A stretch of DNA of 26,556 nt from a virus: positions 1-26,556 of IMG/VR virus record IMGVR_UViG_3300042388_000219. One strand, given 5' to 3'. This document shows, piece by piece, positions 12,957-20,692 of this stretch. The notes under the pieces are model-generated. The model worked only from the letters and a program-made list of their open reading frames with translations. It was not told the DNA's origin and did no database searches. Each line of letters opens with the position of its first letter. Position 1 is the stretch's first letter. The translations under genes and the position numbers were made by a program.

Positions 12957-14538
12957 TGCTTGGCCCCCTTCCGGTGCGTGGTATTGGCTTAGTAGGCGCT
13001 GGAGCAGCAACAGGAGCCGCTTGAGCGCCGCCAAAACCTGCTTGTGATAAATAGGCTTTAAGGTTGGCTTGAAAGGCTGCTTCGCCATTGGCTTTAGGGT
13101 CCTCCGGTGCTGCTAAATAAGCCGCTTTAGTTTTGAAGATTTCATAGTCCTGATCTGAGTCGATCATTCCCTGCTTTTTAAGCTCATCTACATACTGCGT
13201 TGCATTGGCCGTATTCATGCCAAACTTAGCCGCTAATGCGCGTGCGTTTCTGAAGGCGTCTTCATCGTTTTTCGCGCCCTGCATTGCCGCATTTACCATG
13301 TAACTTGTGATAGAATCCCGCGTGCCCTCTTTGAAATCGCCGGAAGCCATTGCCGCCGACCAGCCGACCGGCATCAGTAGAGAGGTCAGCTCAGCCGTGT
13401 TGATTCCCTTGTTTGTAGTATCAATCTCGTTGTACCTGCGCTCTCCCTTGCCATCAGCATTAGCAAGCCGCGCACCGCCATCAGCACCAAAGTTAAACTT
13501 CTGCCCGTTGCCTAAGTCTAGGTTGTACTCAGGGTCTAATATTCCCTGCTTGGTCATGTACTTGCGCACTCGGTCCCGGTAGAGCTGCGCGCCTGATTTC
13601 GTAGAACCCCAGACAAGCTTGTCCACCATTGCAGCGGGGCCGCCTGTAAAAGGATTCATATGTCTAGCGATTCCCGGCTGATTAGCGCCAGGGGGGGCAT
13701 ACTTAGTAGTGAATCCGGGAACGGAGGTCTGCCTCAGCTCATCATCGGTTAGGTTAGTGCCGTAGCCGCCTTTAAGCTTATTGCGGGCCTTTGCGCTTTG
13801 GTATGCCGCATATGCTGCAATGATTGCCGCTAGGTAAGGCGCTGCCGCTGAGAGAGTCCCGGAAACGGTGCTGCCGCCTGTTGCGGTGGTCTGCGTTGCG
13901 GCTGTCGTAGCCCCTACCTCTGCCGCTGCTGCGGGGGCTGATGCCGCTGCGCTGGTTGCCGCTACCTCTGCCGCCGCCGTTGGGGCAGTTCCAAGAATAG
14001 AAGAATTCGCCGCAAATAAAGTGCTTCCATTCACCCCCGTTGCCACGGGAGTAAATCCCGCAGGAACAGCAGAGGCCGAGGCTGCTGGAACAGAAAAAAG
14101 GCCCCCTCCCAACGCCGATGAGCCAGCCGGAAGCGATCCAAGCCCTGCGGCGCTGGCACTTGCCGCACTTGCTGCCGCTGGTGCTGCTGCGCTTGCTGCT
14201 GGCGTAGCTGCTACCGTTGTTGTTTCGGCAGCCTTCATCCCCAGCTGTTGTAAAATGTAGTCTTTTACTGGCCCAACTACCTGCTTTTGAATAATGGGGC
14301 CAAGTACTTTTTCCGCTCCCCACTTAGCCGCAAGCGTTGCCAATAGCGCCGCGATTCCTTGCCCTGTGCTGCCACCAGAGCCGCCCCCACCGCCGCCACT
14401 GCTAGCACTATCAAGCGCCGCGTCAGCCTCTTCTGCTGACTTGCCCTGCGAGGCATAGAGCTTGCGCAAGTAGTCCCGTAGCGCGTCATTAAACTGCTGC
14501 GGGTTGTAACCTGACTGTGCTGGCTGCTGTGTCGCCAC
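12943..14538 (-). CDS. Alanine-rich virion protein, unknown
   Basis: This 531-residue protein starts at GTG 14538, sharing one base with the adaptor stop (TAGTG), with GGAGGGTAA upstream. It has a helical N-terminus with a Gly/Ser run at 48-58, then a long Ala/Ser/Thr-rich stretch (about 103-246) that includes a repeated AAAEVAATS/AAAEVGATT unit and ends in a hydrophobic segment APYLAAIIAAYAAYQ. From about 250 comes a regular globular domain (HMNPFTGG; RKYMTKQGILDP; FNFGADGGARLANADGKG; then helices to about 485). The last 35 residues are Ala/Pro-rich and basic. The hydrophobic and Ala-rich part may insert in a membrane during DNA ejection. The function is unknown. Confidence 0.6.
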   Translation of the reverse strand: MATQQPAQSGYNPQQFNDALRDYLRKLYASQGKSAEEADAALDSASSGGGGGGSGGSTGQGIAALLATLAAKWGAEKVLGPIIQKQVVGPVKDYILQQLGMKAAETTTVAATPAASAAAPAAASAASASAAGLGSLPAGSSALGGGLFSVPAASASAVPAGFTPVATGVNGSTLFAANSSILGTAPTAAAEVAATSAAASAPAAAAEVGATTAATQTTATGGSTVSGTLSAAAPYLAAIIAAYAAYQSAKARNKLKGGYGTNLTDDELRQTSVPGFTTKYAPPGANQPGIARHMNPFTGGPAAMVDKLVWGSTKSGAQLYRDRVRKYMTKQGILDPEYNLDLGNGQKFNFGADGGARLANADGKGERRYNEIDTTNKGINTAELTSLLMPVGWSAAMASGDFKEGTRDSITSYMVNAAMQGAKNDEDAFRNARALAAKFGMNTANATQYVDELKKQGMIDSDQDYEIFKTKAAYLAAPEDPKANGEAAFQANLKAYLSQAGFGGAQAAPVAAPAPTKPIPRTGRGPSNGKK

Positions 14539-15422
14539 TAGAAGTTACCCTCCGGGTACGACCAAATACCAATCATGGGAGCGCCCATCCTAAGCTGGTT
14601 AAAGCTAAGAACTTCAGCGCTAGATAAGTTTGTTTTCGCCTTCTCTATCTGGTCTGCTGACTCCTGCTTCAGCTCACCGTAATCGAGGCCCCTAGCGCGT
14701 AGAAAGCGCCATACTGCTTCATCTACTACGAGCTTCTCCTCGACCAGATAGACATCTGAATCAGCTAGCGCCGTGTCATACGCGCCAACATAAGCCCAAG
14801 AGATAGAGCCGTCTGAGACTGAGCCGCTTGTATGCGTGGGAGGCGTGGTGCCTGATGTTGCAGCGCCAGTGCTGCCACGGTCATAGATGTTTAGCCCGTA
14901 ATAGCAGTAACGAATATTCAGAAAGCTTGTAGAGGCCACCCATTCAGTTGTGGGGCGCATCGTGTACTGTGTTGAGTAGTCAAAAGCCAGCGTTTGCCCG
15001 TTGTCCGAGGCTGAAGGCGTTGGGTCTATTGAGAAGTTATTACCCGACCAGCCGCGCACCATGTAGCGCTGCCTAGGGAATGAAGCCACGATGCCGCTCT
15101 TATACTCCTGCCATGCTACTGAATTAAGAGGCCCCATGAGCGGTAAGCGCTGCGTGCGGTTCCACAAGCTTTCAAAATGCACATAGTTCAGATCAGGGGG
15201 GAGCGCGTACCCTGCCTGACCAGTAGCAAGTGGAAACGTATACTCCTTGGTTAGTTGTGGCCAGGTCCAATAATCGCGAATCTCCCGCGCTGCCTTGTCC
15301 AGCATTGCCCTCAGCAACAGCGCGTTACCATCGGTTAGCCCTATTAGGCTTGAGGTCTTGGTAATCTGTAGCAGCTCTTGTGCTGAATTGGCTGCGGTTA
15401 AAACCGTCATGTTGTTATCCAT
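14538..15422 (-). CDS. Head-tail adaptor, P22 gp4-like
   Basis: This 294-residue protein starts at ATG 15422; a second in-frame ATG at 15410 is possible and neither has a strong ribosome-binding site. An N-terminal helical part (LLLRAMLDKAAREIRDYWTWPQLTKEYTFPL) matches the adaptor pattern in which helices are followed by 'W..L.ke..f....g'. Next come ALPPDLNYVHFESLWN and a beta insertion, with C-terminal helices (VVDEAVWRFLRARGLDYGELKQESADQIEKAKTN) closing the protein. P22 gp4-like and related adaptors form a ring below the portal and receive the tail. The order of adaptor, one unknown and gp10-like is consistent. Good but not absolute confidence. Confidence 0.7.
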   Translation of the reverse strand: MDNNMTVLTAANSAQELLQITKTSSLIGLTDGNALLLRAMLDKAAREIRDYWTWPQLTKEYTFPLATGQAGYALPPDLNYVHFESLWNRTQRLPLMGPLNSVAWQEYKSGIVASFPRQRYMVRGWSGNNFSIDPTPSASDNGQTLAFDYSTQYTMRPTTEWVASTSFLNIRYCYYGLNIYDRGSTGAATSGTTPPTHTSGSVSDGSISWAYVGAYDTALADSDVYLVEEKLVVDEAVWRFLRARGLDYGELKQESADQIEKAKTNLSSAEVLSFNQLRMGAPMIGIWSYPEGNF

Positions 15423-15781
15423 CCGGTTGAATTAATCTTGCAAAACACCTTGCCAGTTCCAGCCGCCACTCCAATAGGAGTACTAACTGCCCCATTTATG
15501 GCATCCCCAGTAACCGGCCAAACATTCAGCGTGTCGGCACCAATGCTGTCGCTATTGCGAACCATTATCCACGAATACGGCGTACTAACTGCCAATGGCA
15601 ATTCTACCCCGCTATTGGCTGCCGTTACCGTAGTAACATTGACAATGCTTGCCGTGATCTTCGTTCCAGTATCTGGCGTACTTCCGTTCGCAGTTACGCT
15701 ATTCTGCTGAGTATCGCCCAGCATTTTAGCCTGCTGCGAAGTCAGCCCGATCCCTGTCAGATCAGAGGTCAAAGCCGACAT
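15407..15781 (-). CDS. Small beta-rich virion protein with LxGxGxxxQQA motif
   Basis: This 124-residue protein starts at ATG 15781 directly after the previous stop (TAAATG), with GGGGTGG upstream. Residues 8-18 read LTGIGLTSQQA, a motif repeated with identical spacing near the N-terminus of the mature 16604-17302 product. The remainder is strand-rich (KITASIVNVTTVTAANSGVEL; YSWIMVRNS; GKVFCKINSTGWITT) and resembles short phage decoration or fibre-base domains. No enzyme motif is present. It overlaps the adaptor gene by 16 bases. Confidence 0.55.
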   Translation of the reverse strand: MSALTSDLTGIGLTSQQAKMLGDTQQNSVTANGSTPDTGTKITASIVNVTTVTAANSGVELPLAVSTPYSWIMVRNSDSIGADTLNVWPVTGDAINGAVSTPIGVAAGTGKVFCKINSTGWITT

Positions 15782-16549
15782 TTACCACCCCGACAATATG
15801 CGATCGATTACAAGCAAATCCGCTGTTGCGTTCAAATCCCCTGCCCCGGCTGATGTAATTGCGCGCCCCTCTATAAGCTGCCCAGCCGTGAAAGCTAGTC
15901 CAGCTCCAAGCTCAAGCATTCCCTGAGACACCGAGATACTAGTTGCATTTAATCCGCACGAACTGCGGCAAAGGTCACGAAAAAGGCCGTTAGAATCATA
16001 TGAGCGAATAAACACGCTGACTTCACCCGTCGCGCCAGTGGCTGACCAGAAAACGCTCTTAAGCACTGCAACCTTTCCCGCTGGCACAGTGTATATAAAT
16101 GATGCGTCCTGCGTTGAACCGACATCGGTTCCAATTCTGCGCTTAACCACAGAGCCGGACACGGTGCGGCAGTCGATAGTCCCAGCATTTACATTTCCAG
16201 ATCCTGCCGTCGCCACTCGCATTGCATTAATTGCAATATAGCTGTTAACGGTTGCTACTGCTGTGGTGCCGTTCAGCGTCACCGTTTCGCTTGCCTCAAC
16301 ATAGCCAGCAATCAAGCCCTCAATTACCACGGTTCTTGCGCCCGTTCCTGCTGCTGCATCATTAGCACTAGAGGAAACTACCTCATGCGCCGCCGCTGTC
16401 GTAAGCTGTGCATACGTTGCGCCAGGCTGCCAAATAGTTTCGGCAGATGTAGAGATGGCCGCGTTTCTACCCTGCAAAAATACGCGCTTTACTCCAGGCA
16501 GTCCCTGAAGCGCTGCTGTAGCTACGTCAGCCTTAAAAAGCTCTCCCAT
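15782..16549 (-). CDS. Beta-rich phage structural protein (head-fibre/decoration-like)
   Basis: This 255-residue protein starts at ATG 16549 with GGGGGACTC upstream, just after a terminator hairpin. The sequence contains SAETIWQPGATYAQL, SSSANDAAAGTGARTVVI, then ASETVTLNGTTAV and INAMRVATAGSGNVNAGTI. This is a pattern I associate with phage structural proteins in which 'ETIW..g' is followed by 'GTGaRtv.I.Gl', 'sEtV.LNGtt.V' and 'I.r....GS...N.G.I'. The second half is a jelly-roll-like strand series (ASFIYTVPAGKVAVLKSVFW; GEVSVFIRS). Its precise place on the virion is not known. Confidence 0.6.
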   Translation of the reverse strand: MGELFKADVATAALQGLPGVKRVFLQGRNAAISTSAETIWQPGATYAQLTTAAAHEVVSSSANDAAAGTGARTVVIEGLIAGYVEASETVTLNGTTAVATVNSYIAINAMRVATAGSGNVNAGTIDCRTVSGSVVKRRIGTDVGSTQDASFIYTVPAGKVAVLKSVFWSATGATGEVSVFIRSYDSNGLFRDLCRSSCGLNATSISVSQGMLELGAGLAFTAGQLIEGRAITSAGAGDLNATADLLVIDRILSGW

Positions 16550-16554
16550 GAGTC

Positions 16555-16597
16555 CCCCAAATCAAAAGCCCGCCTAGTCATACTGACCTAGGCGGGG
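16555..16597 (-). terminator. Rho-independent terminator
   Basis: On the minus strand a nine-base-pair GC-rich stem (16569-16577 pairing with 16588-16596, CCCGCCTAG/CTAGGCGGG) with a ten-base loop is followed by CTTTTGATTT. On the plus strand no T run follows the stem, so it acts for the leftward transcript. It lies in the short gap between the Sec-signal protein (16604-17302) and the fibre-like protein at 15782-16549. Confidence 0.75.
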
Positions 16598-16603
16598 TTA
16601 CTA

Positions 16604-17302
16604 CTATGCTGATTCTTTCACGATGAGCCATACAACAGAGCCAGCCGTTGTATCGGTCGCGCCAGTAGAAGCAAACGTAAAGTTCGCTCCAGCCGGGGCA
16701 GTCGTGGTTGTAATCGTTCCCATGTTGGTGATTGCGCCAAGGCGAGAGTAGAAAACTCTAGCACCAGATACCGCGCATGAGGTCGTAACAGTCACGTTGG
16801 TATTACCGTTTGGAGTAGCCACGCCCATGCAAGCAGTCGCGCCCGTTGCCTCTTGCACTGAAATCGTATCGCCAGAGCCAGAGAAGATAAGACCGCCGCC
16901 GTTTGATGCGTTGCTGGTAAGGTCGCCAGTGTTTCCAGAGACTGACCAAACAGTGCCCGATCCGGTTGAGAATATGATATTGCTCGATGAATTGTTTACC
17001 GAGAAAGTCAGATTTCCTGTCGAAACGTTGCCTGCGTACATTTCGCATGCTCCGCCTACCGTTGCGACTTCGTTACCATAGCAACGCAATCCACCACCAC
17101 GGGAAGCCGCGAAAGCGCCGCCGCCAGTAAATGAGACTAGCCCATTATCGGCACCGTCATTTGTCTGCTGCTGCGTCATGCGCACTACTTCAACAGCTTG
17201 CTGAGCAGGCATGCCCACGCCCATAAGCGTGCTAGGCGTGACTTGAGCGAATACAGGCACCGCCCAAAGGAGCGCAGCCAATGTGATAATTATCTTTTTC
17301 AT
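16604..17302 (-). CDS. Exported beta-rich protein with Sec signal peptide and LxGxGxxxQQA motif
   Basis: This 232-residue protein starts at ATG 17302 in an ATGA overlap with the previous gene. Residues 1-19 (MKKIIITLAALLWAVPVFA) are a textbook signal peptide with cleavage before Gln20. The mature part begins with TPSTLMGVGMPAQQAVEV, sharing the LxGxGxxxQQA motif with the 15407-15781 protein. Then follows a Gly/Ser/Thr/Asn-rich, strand-repeat region typical of fibre or decoration proteins. Four cysteines (74, 86, 158, 176) could form disulfides in the periplasm. An exported protein inside a capsid/tail cassette is unusual. The function is unknown; a surface or periplasmic virion-like factor is inferred. 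Confidence 0.65.
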   Translation of the reverse strand: MKKIIITLAALLWAVPVFAQVTPSTLMGVGMPAQQAVEVVRMTQQQTNDGADNGLVSFTGGGAFAASRGGGLRCYGNEVATVGGACEMYAGNVSTGNLTFSVNNSSSNIIFSTGSGTVWSVSGNTGDLTSNASNGGGLIFSGSGDTISVQEATGATACMGVATPNGNTNVTVTTSCAVSGARVFYSRLGAITNMGTITTTTAPAGANFTFASTGATDTTAGSVVWLIVKESA

Positions 17303-18027
17303 ACTGATTCTATGTCCTTATTGTTCCGAGACTTTTTCTTTGAACCCTCTTCCATCCCAAGTTCTTTGTTGAGTAGCGCGGTCAGCTTAGCGCTGAGGTC
17401 AGCAACCTGATTCGATAGAGTTTCAATCTGCCGATCTTTTTCTTCGAGCTTGTTATTGATTGCCACGTTAGGCGCTGCCGCCTTAATAGCTGCAACCTTC
17501 GCCCGTGCTCTCTCTCTGTCGAACCTAGCGCCCATCGGTAGCTGCTCAAGAGCCGTATCAGTCTGCGCCGCTAGCGCCTCAAGGCTGGTAATATGGTAAT
17601 GCTTATAAGACGCAACACGCGCGGGATCGTTCTTGAACAAGAACTCTAGCGGTGTACCAATGTCATCTTGAGAGGTTCCACGCACGAAAGCATTCCATTC
17701 AAGTGGATTGCGCTTAATATCGCTTTGCGGCTGAGGCCCTTCAGGCCCCTGCACTACTTGCGGATTAAGCCGCTTAATCTTCCACTTCTTGGATTCTTCG
17801 TCGAAAACCACCTCGTCATTAATTGGCCGCACGTTTACGAACGCCCCAAGGTGCATACGCCTTTCAACGTAAACAACATTTTTAATTGTGCTATCTCCCT
17901 GCACTACAGCTTCCAGCCGGAATACAGTTTGCACCGCACCAGGATCAGTATCAGCAGGAAGCTCAGCCCCCACCGTGTTCTGATCTAAGCCTTCAATTTC
18001 AATGTTTGCACCTTCAAGGTAACTCAT
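17299..18027 (-). CDS. Virion-cassette protein with C-terminal coiled coil, unknown
   Basis: This 242-residue protein is assigned ATG 18027, preceded by TGGAA. An ATG at 18051 would add eight residues but lies in a terminator hairpin, so it is unlikely to be used. The protein starts MSYLEGANIEIEGLD. It is strand-rich to about residue 80 (FRLEAVVQGDSTIKNVVYVERRMHL split across a few strands), has a Pro/Gln hinge (GPEGPQPQSD), a helical middle (SYKHYHITSLEALAAQTDTAL) and a C-terminal coiled coil (about 192-225, LEEKDRQIETLSNQVADLS). It ends with a basic tail. The position after capsid and decoration genes suggests a structural role. No family is named with confidence. Confidence 0.6.
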   Translation of the reverse strand: MSYLEGANIEIEGLDQNTVGAELPADTDPGAVQTVFRLEAVVQGDSTIKNVVYVERRMHLGAFVNVRPINDEVVFDEESKKWKIKRLNPQVVQGPEGPQPQSDIKRNPLEWNAFVRGTSQDDIGTPLEFLFKNDPARVASYKHYHITSLEALAAQTDTALEQLPMGARFDRERARAKVAAIKAAAPNVAINNKLEEKDRQIETLSNQVADLSAKLTALLNKELGMEEGSKKKSRNNKDIESV

Positions 18028-18038
18028 AAGCATTCCAT

Positions 18039-18061
18039 AAAACGGGGGCATTGCTGCCCCC
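18039..18061 (-). terminator. Rho-independent terminator after the capsid/decoration genes
   Basis: On the minus strand GGGGGCA-GCAA-TGCCCCC forms a seven-base-pair stem with a GCAA tetraloop (18044-18061), followed by GTTTTA. It stands eight bases after the decoration-like gene's stop. It explains why the start of the next gene should be placed at 18027 rather than 18051. It is probably leaky, since the late genes downstream have no obvious promoter here. Confidence 0.75.
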
Positions 18062-18068
18062 TTCTAAA

Positions 18069-18545
18069 TTACCTGCCGTTCATATGTGGATATGACAGAG
18101 CGCAGAGCGTAAAGCCGCCAGAGCTGGCCGCCTTAGATGTACATCCGTCAATATACTGACCAGCGGTCGTCGTATCATCGAGGGTTGCAGTCGCCTGGAT
18201 CTGAAGCGCCGCATTAGCTGCCACGCTGTTAGCTCCAGAGCTTCCGAGCGCAAGTCCTGCGATACAGTACCATCCATACTGGTTAGCCACGTTTGCAGTC
18301 ATCGAGAAGCCGATAGGGCCTCTTGAAGACGTGGCAGCTCTAGTCGTTTGGAAGGCTGAATCCCAAATAACAGGATCCCCTGCTACTGTGGACGCTACGC
18401 CCTTCAGATAAATGAACTCACACACTCCATAGGTTGCGTGGCGTGCCTTTACCCTCAACCCAAGCGGGTGATTCTGTACTGTGTCTGTAACGTCAATGAG
18501 CTGTAACTGCCCAAGGTCGTCTTGTGGTTCCCATGCATTAGCCAT
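18069..18545 (-). CDS. Capsid decoration-like protein
   Basis: This 158-residue protein starts at ATG 18545 with AAAGGAAAT upstream, 21 bases after the major capsid gene. It is a small beta-rich protein (LGQLQLIDVTDTVQ; RHATYGVCEFIYLKGVAST; GDPVIWDSAFQTTRA; YGWYCIAGLALG). This sequence style and its place directly after the capsid gene match small head-decoration or capsid-stabilising proteins of podoviruses, which sit at the threefold or quasi-threefold axes. The role is inferred from position and size. A terminator follows its stop. Confidence 0.6.
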   Translation of the reverse strand: MANAWEPQDDLGQLQLIDVTDTVQNHPLGLRVKARHATYGVCEFIYLKGVASTVAGDPVIWDSAFQTTRAATSSRGPIGFSMTANVANQYGWYCIAGLALGSSGANSVAANAALQIQATATLDDTTTAGQYIDGCTSKAASSGGFTLCALSYPHMNGR

Positions 18546-18566
18546 AACGAAATTTCCTTTGATTTC

Positions 18567-19541
18567 TTAGTTATTGTTCAGCGTTCCAAGTCTGCGGAAG
18601 TTCTTCACAGTCAAGGCACCCATCCACGCTAGGTAGCTAATGGAAAGGTCCTGATTGAACGAATCCCGCTTAGGTAGCTGCACAAGGTTTCTGTCCGAGT
18701 GGCTCACAAGCTCCATAACTTCCGGATCAATCCAGTACTGAGTAGTGGAAGGCATACCAGAAGCAGTTGGCTCGAATACCATCTCTGCCGACTTGTAAGC
18801 GTAGGTGTTGAAACCAAGCTTTCCAAGCGCGCCCTTCTCTGCGTTAGTTAAACGCTGAAGAGGGTGAACAGCCGACTCATAAAGCCGGAACATGGTGTCG
18901 TCTGCGATAATTACCTTGGTCTTCCCACGGTAAGCCTGAATCCGAAGATCCAAGACATCCATGTAACCAGCGATATTAGCAGCAGTTACAGCCGCGCCGC
19001 CGTCAGTGGTGCATCTGTAGTACTGATTAGCCGCGAACGAGTAAGCAGCGCGAGACACGCCGCCGACAGTTCCTGAGCCAGTAGGAGATATCAGGGTCTG
19101 AAGTCCAACGATCTGATTGGTGGCTGCACCGTCAGAAAGGAGGTCAACATTGAACTGATTCTCAAAGGTATGCTTAGCGTTAACCACGCGGCTCTTGAGC
19201 AGATTGCGGTTTTGAGAACGTCCAGAATTCTGGAGCATCTCTTTACCGTTAATCTGAATCGCAAGAGCAACCTGAGACCATGGATACACGAAAGAGCTGA
19301 ACACTTCATTGAAAGTAGTGTTTAGAATCTCGGATCCAGAGTAACGCTTATACGAACCATTCTCTGCGTACTCGATAGGAACCACGATCTGCGGTCCACC
19401 GTCGCGAGTCCCTACTGCTCCGTAGCTTTTCAGCGTGGCAGTAAGCGCATTCTTGGTAAGAATATTATCAAACAATTCGTCTTCGAGGTCTTGCACCGTT
19501 GTGGAGAGTAACTCTCCGAACGAGCTATTAGGTGATGGCAT
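18567..19541 (-). CDS. Major capsid protein
   Basis: This 324-residue protein starts at ATG 19541 with TGGAGC upstream. The opening (FGELLSTTVQDLEDELFDNILTKNALTATLK) and then GGPQIVVPIEYAENGSYKRYSG, with SWSQVA-like FVYPWSQVALAIQI, fit the N-arm and E-loop of an HK97-fold coat protein. The later strand/helix pattern (RGKTKVIIADDTMFRLYESAVHP; YWIDPEVMELVSHSDRNLVQL; AWMGALTVKNFRRLGTL) fits its P and A domains. It lies immediately after the scaffold gene and before the decoration gene, the normal order. At 324 residues it is on the short side but within range for podovirus coats. Confidence 0.85.
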   Translation of the reverse strand: MPSPNSSFGELLSTTVQDLEDELFDNILTKNALTATLKSYGAVGTRDGGPQIVVPIEYAENGSYKRYSGSEILNTTFNEVFSSFVYPWSQVALAIQINGKEMLQNSGRSQNRNLLKSRVVNAKHTFENQFNVDLLSDGAATNQIVGLQTLISPTGSGTVGGVSRAAYSFAANQYYRCTTDGGAAVTAANIAGYMDVLDLRIQAYRGKTKVIIADDTMFRLYESAVHPLQRLTNAEKGALGKLGFNTYAYKSAEMVFEPTASGMPSTTQYWIDPEVMELVSHSDRNLVQLPKRDSFNQDLSISYLAWMGALTVKNFRRLGTLNNN

Positions 19542-19558
19542 TTTAAAGCTCCATTAAG

Positions 19559-20692
19559 TTAGAGCCCGACACGATCAAGACTTGCGTCGATCGCGTTGAG
19601 CAGTTTTTCGTCAAAGTCCTTTCCCTTGGCCTTTGGACGAGGAGCCACCTGCACGCCGTTTTTGGGCGCACCCGAAACTAGTTTTGCTGCCGCTTTCGCC
19701 TTGTTTACGTCAGTCGCCACCATTCTTGGCTGCGCTGCGCTCACCCCATGAAGATCACGGGTCCAGTGCAGAATCGCCTCATACGCATGATGAAGGCGAT
19801 CTGTCTCTGGCATGTCAGGCTGTAGGCGGGATATTTCCTTGAAGGCTTCGGAGATTTGTGGCTTGTACGCATCAAAGAAGTTAGCGCGGGTATTCCCGAA
19901 GGAATCCTTACCGCTCTTAAATGCTTCGATTGCTGCTACGCCTTGAGCCGTTTCTTGAGCTTCAAGTTTCTCTTGCAGCGCTTTCACGGTCTCTTCATGA
20001 GCCTGTAAGCGCTGGTAAGCTTCATCTAGTCTTGGATCGCTTGACTGCTGGTAACTCTCGTCCTGAAGGAGGTCTTGCGGTGTGAGCCCGTTTTTTTGCA
20101 TCAGGTCCAGGATTCCTAGCTTGGGATCGTTCTCAAAGATTTCATTCCATGCGAACAATCGCCCAATTGCATCCAGAGGATCTCGTACCCCATTGCTCTG
20201 AAATCGTAGGCGCTGAGGCTCAAAAAGCTCCTGCGCCTTGTTCAGAAAGGCTTTAGCCGGTTCAACTTCCCTCGCTTGCTTTCGGTCCCATTCGGCGCGC
20301 TGTGCCTCTCTGCGTGCGATCAATTCCTGAACCTCACGCGGTGCCTTGGCGAGCACTTGTTTTTCCTTGGGGTCCCACATGCCTGGAATCTCGACCGTGC
20401 CTTGGGGCTCTTGAGTTTCGAGGCTCTCACCCTGTACATCAGTCGATTCTGGCTCTGTTTCGCCCTGTGAAATCTGCTTTGCTTTTGCGGCTGCGTCTTT
20501 CTTTACGAACTTGCCGCTTTGGTCACGCGCTACTATCGCCTCTGCGGTCACGTCAGTTTCTGGGTCGTGCGACTCCTCAACAGGATCCTCGCTGCCCTCT
20601 GAGTGTAGAGGCGTGTCGTCAGCAGCATCTGAAAGCTTGGCTTCTGCTGAATCGAGCGCTTTTTCTATGAAATCGTTATCGTTTATAGCCAT
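19559..20692 (-). CDS. Scaffolding protein
   Basis: This 377-residue protein starts at ATG 20692, overlapping the preceding gene by 17 bases; no good ribosome-binding site is visible, so coupling is likely. The first ~100 residues are very acidic and probably disordered. A conserved phage-scaffold-like segment follows (GMWDPKEKQVLAKAPREVQE, LIARREAQRAEWDRKQ, then DPLDAIGRLFAWNEIF). A coiled coil lies near 210-250 (DPRLDEAYQRLQAHEETVKAL), and the basic C-terminus (APRPKAKGKDFDEKLLNAID) would bind the coat protein. The position directly before the capsid gene supports the call. It is probably removed from the head at maturation. Confidence 0.8.
   Translation of the reverse strand: MAINDNDFIEKALDSAEAKLSDAADDTPLHSEGSEDPVEESHDPETDVTAEAIVARDQSGKFVKKDAAAKAKQISQGETEPESTDVQGESLETQEPQGTVEIPGMWDPKEKQVLAKAPREVQELIARREAQRAEWDRKQAREVEPAKAFLNKAQELFEPQRLRFQSNGVRDPLDAIGRLFAWNEIFENDPKLGILDLMQKNGLTPQDLLQDESYQQSSDPRLDEAYQRLQAHEETVKALQEKLEAQETAQGVAAIEAFKSGKDSFGNTRANFFDAYKPQISEAFKEISRLQPDMPETDRLHHAYEAILHWTRDLHGVSAAQPRMVATDVNKAKAAAKLVSGAPKNGVQVAPRPKAKGKDFDEKLLNAIDASLDRVGL

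Noticed and set aside
12957-13088. 44-residue N-terminal extension of the gp10-like protein
   Set aside because: It is out of character (basic, Leu-rich) and overlaps the upstream gene's real coding sequence; AAGGGGG precedes ATG 12956.
13868-14260. Long + strand open frame rich in Ala and Val opposite the Ala-rich gene
   Set aside because: It is the mirror of GCN-rich codons on the other strand, with no ribosome-binding site and a low-complexity product.
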